Source of the DNA: Pseudomonadota bacterium
GTDB lineage: Bacteria > Pseudomonadota > Gammaproteobacteria > Steroidobacterales > Steroidobacteraceae
Length of the DNA stretch: 9,534 bases
Direction: 5' to 3'
Assembly (NCBI GenBank): GCA_021826035.1
Contig: JAKBBE010000106.1
Span: 1-9,534 of the forward strand
The translations under genes and the position numbers were made by a program. Numbering within the stretch: the stretch's first letter is position 1; the number at the start of each line of letters is the position of its first letter. The notes under the pieces were generated by a model. It saw only the letters and a program-made list of their open reading frames with translations, did no database searches and was not told where the DNA came from. This document shows positions 5,729 to 9,534 of this stretch, piece by piece.

Positions 5729-6526
5729 ATGACTTCACACGCACCGCGGGGCGATTCCCGGCGGGCGCTCGAGCCGTCCCTCGGCGCCTTTCTGCGGGCG
5801 CAGCGCGAGCGGCTGCGCCCCGAATCGTTTCAGTTCCCACGCGGCCGGCGCAGAGCTCCGGGATTGCGCCGCGAGGAGGCCGCGCAGCTGTGCGGCATCA
5901 GCGTCACCTGGTACACGTGGATCGAGCAGGGGCGGACGAAAGCGATTTCGCACGAGACGTTGCACGCCATCGCCGACGGGCTGCGCCTCTCGCGGGCCGA
6001 GCGGGCGTACCTGTTCGAGCTCAGCGGCCGGACCGATGCTCTGGCGCGGCCCGAGCCACCCGATCCACGGCCGCTGCTGGCACTGGTGCGCGCCGTGCGC
6101 ACGCCGGCGTATGTGATCGATCGGCACTGGGACGCGCTCGCCTGGAACCGGCCGGCGGCGCAGCTGTTCATGGACTGGCTCGGCCGGCGCGGGGAGCGCA
6201 ACCTGCTGCGCTACGTGTTCCTCGATGCGCGGGCGCCGCAGTTCATCCCCGAGTGGCCCGAGCGCGCCGAGCGGCTCGTGGCCGAGTATCGCGCCGACAC
6301 GGCCGGCCGCGAGGATGACCCGGTGCATCTGGAGCTGGTGCGTACGCTGGCACAGGCGAGCCCGGTGTTTACCGCCGCCTGGCGTTCCCAACAGGTCCTG
6401 GCACGCGAGGGCGGGGTACGGAACTTTCAGCATCCGCGGCGCGGGCGCTGCCAATACGAGCAGTACACGTTGCGGCCGGCGCTCGATCCGGCCCTGAAAC
6501 TCACGGTGCTCGTTCCGCGGCCCTGA
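5729..6526 (+). CDS. XRE family regulator with MmyB-like ligand-binding domain
   Basis: A 265-residue transcription factor. The N-terminal part has a helix-turn-helix of the XRE type, with family-typical RRAPGLRREEAAQLCGIS (41-58) and VTWYTWIEQGR (59-69), continuing to LSRAERAYLFELSG (87-100). The C-terminal part (about 110-262) matches the MmyB-like domain, a PAS-like ligand pocket: PAYVIDRHWDALAWNRPAA (126-144), then the ending EQYTLRPALDPALKLTVLVP (245-264). MmyB-like regulators are often encoded beside oxidoreductases, as here: an aldo/keto reductase and QorA follow on the same strand. Known ligands are few; fatty acids have been proposed for MmyB itself. The ribosome binding site is weak (GGCGG). 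The start is supported by the ordinary distance to the HTH and by lack of a better one. Confidence 0.92.
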   Translation: MTSHAPRGDSRRALEPSLGAFLRAQRERLRPESFQFPRGRRRAPGLRREEAAQLCGISVTWYTWIEQGRTKAISHETLHAIADGLRLSRAERAYLFELSGRTDALARPEPPDPRPLLALVRAVRTPAYVIDRHWDALAWNRPAAQLFMDWLGRRGERNLLRYVFLDARAPQFIPEWPERAERLVAEYRADTAGREDDPVHLELVRTLAQASPVFTAAWRSQQVLAREGGVRNFQHPRRGRCQYEQYTLRPALDPALKLTVLVPRP

Positions 6527-6599
6527 GTCCGGTGGCGGTTGCCTGGGCGGCCTGCCCGTGCCAGCCTTGGACTTTCGCGTGCTGTTCAGGAGGAGCGTG

Positions 6600-7616
6600 A
6601 TGGCGAACGATTCCGCAGCGCCCCGAGGGGCGCTTCCCACCCGGGCGCTGGGTCAGACGGGCATGGACATCACCCGCGTCGGGTTCGGCGCGTGGGCGGC
6701 CGGTGGCAGCGAATGGGGGGCCGTGGATGATGCGGACTCGGTCCGCGCCATCCGTCACGCGCTCGAGTGCGGAATCAATTGGATCGACACCGCCCCGATT
6801 TACGGTTTCGGGCACTCCGAGGAGATCGTGCGACGGGCGCTGCGGGGGATGGCCGCCACCGATCGGCCCTACGTGTTCACCAAGTGCGGCCTGGTCTGGG
6901 ACGAGCAGCGGCCGGCAGCGGCCCCGCGGCGGGTGGGCGCGGCGGAGAGTCTGCGCTGCGAACTCGATGCCTCACTGCGCCGTCTCGGGGTCGAACGCAT
7001 CGACCTGTACCAGGTGCACCGCCCCGCGGATGACACCGACCTCGAGGTGTACTGGGAGACGCTGCTGGCCTTCCAGCGGGCCGGCAAGATCCGCGCCGCG
7101 GCGCTCTCGAATCATTCGGTCGCGCAGCTCGAGCGGGCCGAGCGGATCGGGCACGTCGCGTCGCTCCAGCCGCCGTTCTCCGCGATCCGTCGCGAGGAGG
7201 CCGCCGAGATCGAGTGGTGCCGGACGCACGACACCGCGGTCATCGTGTACAGCCCGATGCAGGCCGGTCTGCTCACCGGCGCATTCACCGCCGAGCGGGC
7301 GCGGACCCTGCCCGCCAATGACTGGCGCAGCCGCGATCCGTACTTTGCCGGTGAGGCGCTTGAGCGCAACCTGGCATTCGTCGAGGCGCTCAAGCCCATC
7401 GCGGCGCGCCGCGGCGTCAGCCTCGGTGCGCTCGCGGTGGCGTGGGTGCTCGCCTGGCCGGGTGTCACCGGCGCCATCGTCGGGGCCCGCACCGCGCAGC
7501 AGGTCGACGGTTGGATCGACGGGGCGACCGTGACGCTCAGCGGCGAGGAGCTCGAGCAGATCGCCGCGGCCCTCGAGCGCACCGGCGCCGGCAGCGGGCC
7601 GGTTCGCCCGCGCTGA
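6600..7616 (+). CDS. Aldo/keto reductase
   Basis: A 338-residue cytosolic NAD(P)H-dependent reductase of carbonyl compounds, with the (alpha/beta)8 barrel of the aldo/keto reductase superfamily. The catalytic tetrad is complete: Asp63 and Tyr68 in NWIDTAPIYGFGHSEE, Lys95 in YVFTKCGL, and His140 in DLYQVHRPAD. The cofactor-binding elements are YSPMQAGLLTG (217-227) and GAIVGARTAQQV (291-302). The N-terminal LGQTGMDITRVGFGAWA is typical. The start is ATG 6600 because a strong AGGAGG lies 6 bases upstream; an earlier in-frame GTG at 6558 would place that site inside the gene. It lies 73 bp after the MmyB-like regulator and 93 bp before qorA, all in one direction, so co-transcription is possible. 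The physiological substrate is unknown. Confidence 0.94.
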   Translation: MANDSAAPRGALPTRALGQTGMDITRVGFGAWAAGGSEWGAVDDADSVRAIRHALECGINWIDTAPIYGFGHSEEIVRRALRGMAATDRPYVFTKCGLVWDEQRPAAAPRRVGAAESLRCELDASLRRLGVERIDLYQVHRPADDTDLEVYWETLLAFQRAGKIRAAALSNHSVAQLERAERIGHVASLQPPFSAIRREEAAEIEWCRTHDTAVIVYSPMQAGLLTGAFTAERARTLPANDWRSRDPYFAGEALERNLAFVEALKPIAARRGVSLGALAVAWVLAWPGVTGAIVGARTAQQVDGWIDGATVTLSGEELEQIAAALERTGAGSGPVRPR

Positions 7617-7709
7617 GCCGGCAGGTTCCCGGCTCCCGGCCGGCCGCGCCGACCGGGCAATGGCCGCCGGCGGGCGACCGTGGCGCAACAGATTTGACGG
7701 AGTGCGGAC

Positions 7710-8681
7710 ATGAAATGCATCCGATTCCATGAACACGGCGGACCTGAAGTGCTGCGCGTGGAGGATCTGGAAATCACCCGGCCGGCGGCCGGCGAAGTCC
7801 AGGTGCGCCACACGGCGATCGGCCTGAACTACATCGACGTGTATGACCGCACGGGCCTGTACCCCGGCGAGCTGCCCGGCTGTCCGGGGCGCGAGGCCGC
7901 CGGCGTCATCACGGCGCTGGGTCGCAACGTGCGGGGGTTCCGGGTCGGCGATCGCGTGGCGTACGTGCACTCCGCTCCCGGTGCCTACTGCGACGTGCGC
8001 AACCTTCCGGCGGCGCGCGTGGTGAAAATCCCCAAGGGCATCGCCGAGGAGCAGGCCGCAGCTCTGATGCTGAAGGGACTGACCGCGCAGTTCCTGCTCC
8101 GCCGTACGCACCGCGTGCAGCGCGGGGAGACGATCCTGGTGCATGCCGCCGCCGGCGGAGTCGGCCTGCTGCTCACCCAGTGGGCCAAGGCGCTCGGCGC
8201 CCAGGTCATCGGCGTCGTCGGCAGCGACGCGAAAGCCGAGTTGGCGCGCACACACGGCTGCCGGCACGTGCTGCTCTCGGGGCACGGTGCGCTCGCACCG
8301 CAAGTGCGCCGCCTGACCCGCGGCGCCGGCGTCGCGGTGGTCTACGATTCGGTCGGGCGGGACACGTTCATGGATTCGCTCGATTGCCTGCGTCCTCTCG
8401 GTCTGATGGTGAGCTTCGGCAATGCCTCCGGGCCCGTGCCGCCGATCGCGCCGCTCGAGCTCAGCCGCCGCGGCTCGCTGTTCCTGACCCGCCCGACGCT
8501 GTTCCATTACCTGGCCGGCCGCGAGCAGCTCGATGCCGCCGCGCGCGAACTGTTCGCGGCCGTCAAGAAGGGCGTGTTGCGGGTGCGGATCGGGCAGCGG
8601 TATCCGCTCACGGAGGCGGCTGAGGCGCATCGTGACCTGGAGGCGCGCCGTACGACCGGCTCGACGGTGTTGATTCCGTGA
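7710..8681 (+). CDS. qorA: NADPH:quinone oxidoreductase
   Basis: A 323-residue zinc-independent member of the medium-chain dehydrogenase/reductase superfamily. It closely follows E. coli Qor as I remember it, which reduces quinones with NADPH. Matching blocks are FHEHGGPEVL (6-15), IGLNYIDVYDRTGLYP (37-52), LKGLTAQFLLRRTH (121-134), the dinucleotide-binding VHAAAGGVGLLLTQWAKALGA (144-164), VVYDSVGRDT (210-219) and LMVSFGNASG (232-241), ending GSTVLIP. Length equals the family's usual size, and the catalytic-zinc cysteines of alcohol dehydrogenases are absent as expected. The ATG has ACGGAG seven bases upstream. It is the third plus-strand gene after the MmyB-like regulator and the aldo/keto reductase, so a shared redox-stress regulon is plausible. 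Confidence 0.96.
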   Translation: MKCIRFHEHGGPEVLRVEDLEITRPAAGEVQVRHTAIGLNYIDVYDRTGLYPGELPGCPGREAAGVITALGRNVRGFRVGDRVAYVHSAPGAYCDVRNLPAARVVKIPKGIAEEQAAALMLKGLTAQFLLRRTHRVQRGETILVHAAAGGVGLLLTQWAKALGAQVIGVVGSDAKAELARTHGCRHVLLSGHGALAPQVRRLTRGAGVAVVYDSVGRDTFMDSLDCLRPLGLMVSFGNASGPVPPIAPLELSRRGSLFLTRPTLFHYLAGREQLDAAARELFAAVKKGVLRVRIGQRYPLTEAAEAHRDLEARRTTGSTVLIP

Positions 8682-8701
8682 CGCTGCTGCGCACGGGCGG
8701 C

Positions 8702-8748
8702 CCGCGCCGGGCGGATCGCCACGGTGCGGGGCCAGCCGCCGGGCGCGG
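8702..8748. terminator. Inverted repeat between convergent qorA and DUF1810 genes
   Basis: Arms of 13 bases (8702-8714 and 8736-8748) pair at 12 positions, with one G-G mismatch and a 21-base loop. It lies centrally in the 70-bp gap between two converging genes, where a bidirectional terminator is expected. No T-run follows on either strand, so termination by this element alone is uncertain. Confidence 0.35.
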
Positions 8749-8751
8749 CGG

Positions 8752-9219
8752 TTACACCCCGTCCGGATCCAACAGCGCGAGCGTCCGCGGGTCGTCGACT
8801 CCGTTGAAGTATCGCTCGAGCGCCGCGCGGAACACCGAACCGTAGCGCGGGTCCTGCACACGGCGCGCCGCACGCTCGAACAGCGTCATGCTGGAGTGAA
8901 ATTTCAGATGATCGGGATAGGGGAATACGGTCTCGATCGGGATGCCGACCCATGCAGTGACCGCGGCGGTGCACTCGGCGAGCCGCTCGCCGAGGACCGG
9001 GTGCTGCAGGTAGCGGACCGCCTCATCCAGCGAGACGATGCCGTAGTGCTGCGCCCTCGGGCTCGAGCCGAGGGCGCGCAGCTGTGGAAATACGAACCAC
9101 ATCCAGTGGGTTGTTTTGCGGCCCGCCGCCAGTTCGGCGCGGACCTGTTCGATGAGCGGCGCCTGCGCGCGTACGAAGCGCTCGAGCTCATCGTGGCTGC
9201 ACGGTGCCGCGGGGCGCAT
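8752..9219 (-). CDS. DUF1810 family protein
   Basis: A 155-residue cytosolic protein that I recognise as DUF1810, a widespread family of unknown function. Family blocks are visible in order: DELERFVRAQAPLIEQVRAE (10-29), the signature GRKTTHWMWFVFPQLRALG (33-51), AQHYGIVSLDEAVRYLQHPVLG (56-77), LAECTAAV (80-87), DHLKFHSSMTLFERAA (103-118) and ALERYFNGVDDPRTLALL (133-150). The family's length is about 140-155, so the gene is complete. ATG 9219 is chosen because it gives the usual N-terminus; the frame is open farther upstream, but that would overlap the pbpG-like gene and encode Cys/Ser/Arg-rich sequence. No clear ribosome binding site precedes it. Translation may be coupled to the pbpG-like gene, which ends 16 bases upstream. 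Confidence 0.9.
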   Translation of the reverse strand: MRPAAPCSHDELERFVRAQAPLIEQVRAELAAGRKTTHWMWFVFPQLRALGSSPRAQHYGIVSLDEAVRYLQHPVLGERLAECTAAVTAWVGIPIETVFPYPDHLKFHSSMTLFERAARRVQDPRYGSVFRAALERYFNGVDDPRTLALLDPDGV

Positions 9220-9235
9220 CGTGCAGCGCGCCGAG

Positions 9236-9534
9236 TCACATGCGCGCGGCGACCGTGGCCCAGCGGTGTCGCCGCAGGCGAGCCTGCAGCCACTGCTTGA
9301 CGCGCAGCGCATCGGCGGTGCGGGTGTACTTGCCCCACGAGTGCATCAGCACCATGACGATGTCGTGGTGATCGATGTACGTATCGAGCACCAGGCATTG
9401 TCCGGCTGGATCGGTAAACCCGGTCTTCTGCACCACGATGTGCCACCAGCGGTCCCGGACCAGCGGGTCGGTCGGGTAGTACGGCAGCCGCCAGCGGCCG
9501 TCGCGAATCGTGTAGCCCGGGCTCGTCGAGTAGC
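9236..9534 (-). CDS. pbpG: D-alanyl-D-alanine endopeptidase (PBP7 type), C-terminal fragment
   Basis: The final 98 or so codons of a peptidase S11 penicillin-binding protein; the gene starts beyond the right edge. PBP7 cleaves D-Ala-mDAP cross-links in periplasmic peptidoglycan. The fragment reads YSTSPGYTIRDGRWRLPYY, then a block corresponding to the family's LVRD-x-x-W-x-I (LVRDRWWHIV), then the active-site triad motif KTG in VVQKTGFTDPAGQCL. It continues with VMVLMHSWGKYTRTADALRVKQWL, which strongly resembles the PBP7 C-terminus. The Ser-x-x-Lys and Ser-x-Asn motifs lie outside the window. A short basic tail (ARLRRHRWATVAARM) follows. The TGA is 16 bases upstream of the DUF1810 start, suggesting a two-gene transcript. 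Confidence 0.92.
   Translation of the reverse strand, partial: YSTSPGYTIRDGRWRLPYYPTDPLVRDRWWHIVVQKTGFTDPAGQCLVLDTYIDHHDIVMVLMHSWGKYTRTADALRVKQWLQARLRRHRWATVAARM

Noticed and set aside
5110..6318. A 402-codon plus-strand frame spanning the methyltransferase and part of the regulator
   Set aside because: It overlaps both real genes in other frames, crosses their divergent promoter region and shows no recognisable domain.
6972..8873. A 633-codon open frame on the minus strand opposite the aldo/keto reductase and qorA
   Set aside because: It runs antisense across two well-recognised genes and their gap, and its product is Arg/Ala/Gly-rich without motifs; it is an effect of high GC content.

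Overview
This is a GC-rich bacterial chromosome segment, most likely from a gammaproteobacterium, possibly Xanthomonadales- or Nevskiales-like. The best clues are the C-terminus of RpoC, a DUF2937 membrane protein, a TonB-like small protein and a PBP7-type endopeptidase. It looks like ordinary housekeeping and accessory chromosome. I see no insertion sequence, prophage, CRISPR array, tRNA or rRNA, and no obvious previously undescribed system.

Layout. (1) 1-382: the last 94 codons of rpoC, then a strong rho-independent terminator, so rpoC ends its operon here and is not followed by rpsL. (2) 398-1499, minus strand: a DUF2937 membrane protein and, upstream of it, a YciI-type small protein. They are separated by 250 bp that hold only a stable hairpin. 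(3) 1500-3148, plus strand: a non-coding regulatory stretch with two hairpins, a promoter, a good Fur-type box and a structured leader, then an Nramp-family metal transporter with a variant metal site. (4) 3202-4849, plus strand: a compact PadR-type operon. A palindromic operator sits on the -10 element, followed by the PadR regulator, an overlapping four-helix membrane protein, and a TonB-like protein gene broken by a frameshift. An 11-bp tandem duplication accounts exactly for that frameshift. (5) 4846-5622, minus strand: a SAM-dependent methyltransferase whose stop codon overlaps that of the TonB-like gene. (6) 5729-8681, plus strand: an XRE/MmyB-like regulator followed by two NADPH oxidoreductases, an aldo/keto reductase and quinone oxidoreductase QorA. 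(7) 8752-9534, minus strand: a DUF1810 protein downstream of the C-terminus of a pbpG-like D-Ala-D-Ala endopeptidase that runs off the window.

How the genes relate. The Nramp transporter is plausibly iron-repressed through Fur. The PadR regulator probably represses its own operon and so controls the membrane partner. The MmyB-like regulator probably controls the two reductases and perhaps the divergent methyltransferase, because the shared intergenic region carries dyad symmetry. These links are inferences from position and sequence motifs. The gene families are recognised by eye from sequence, without database searches.
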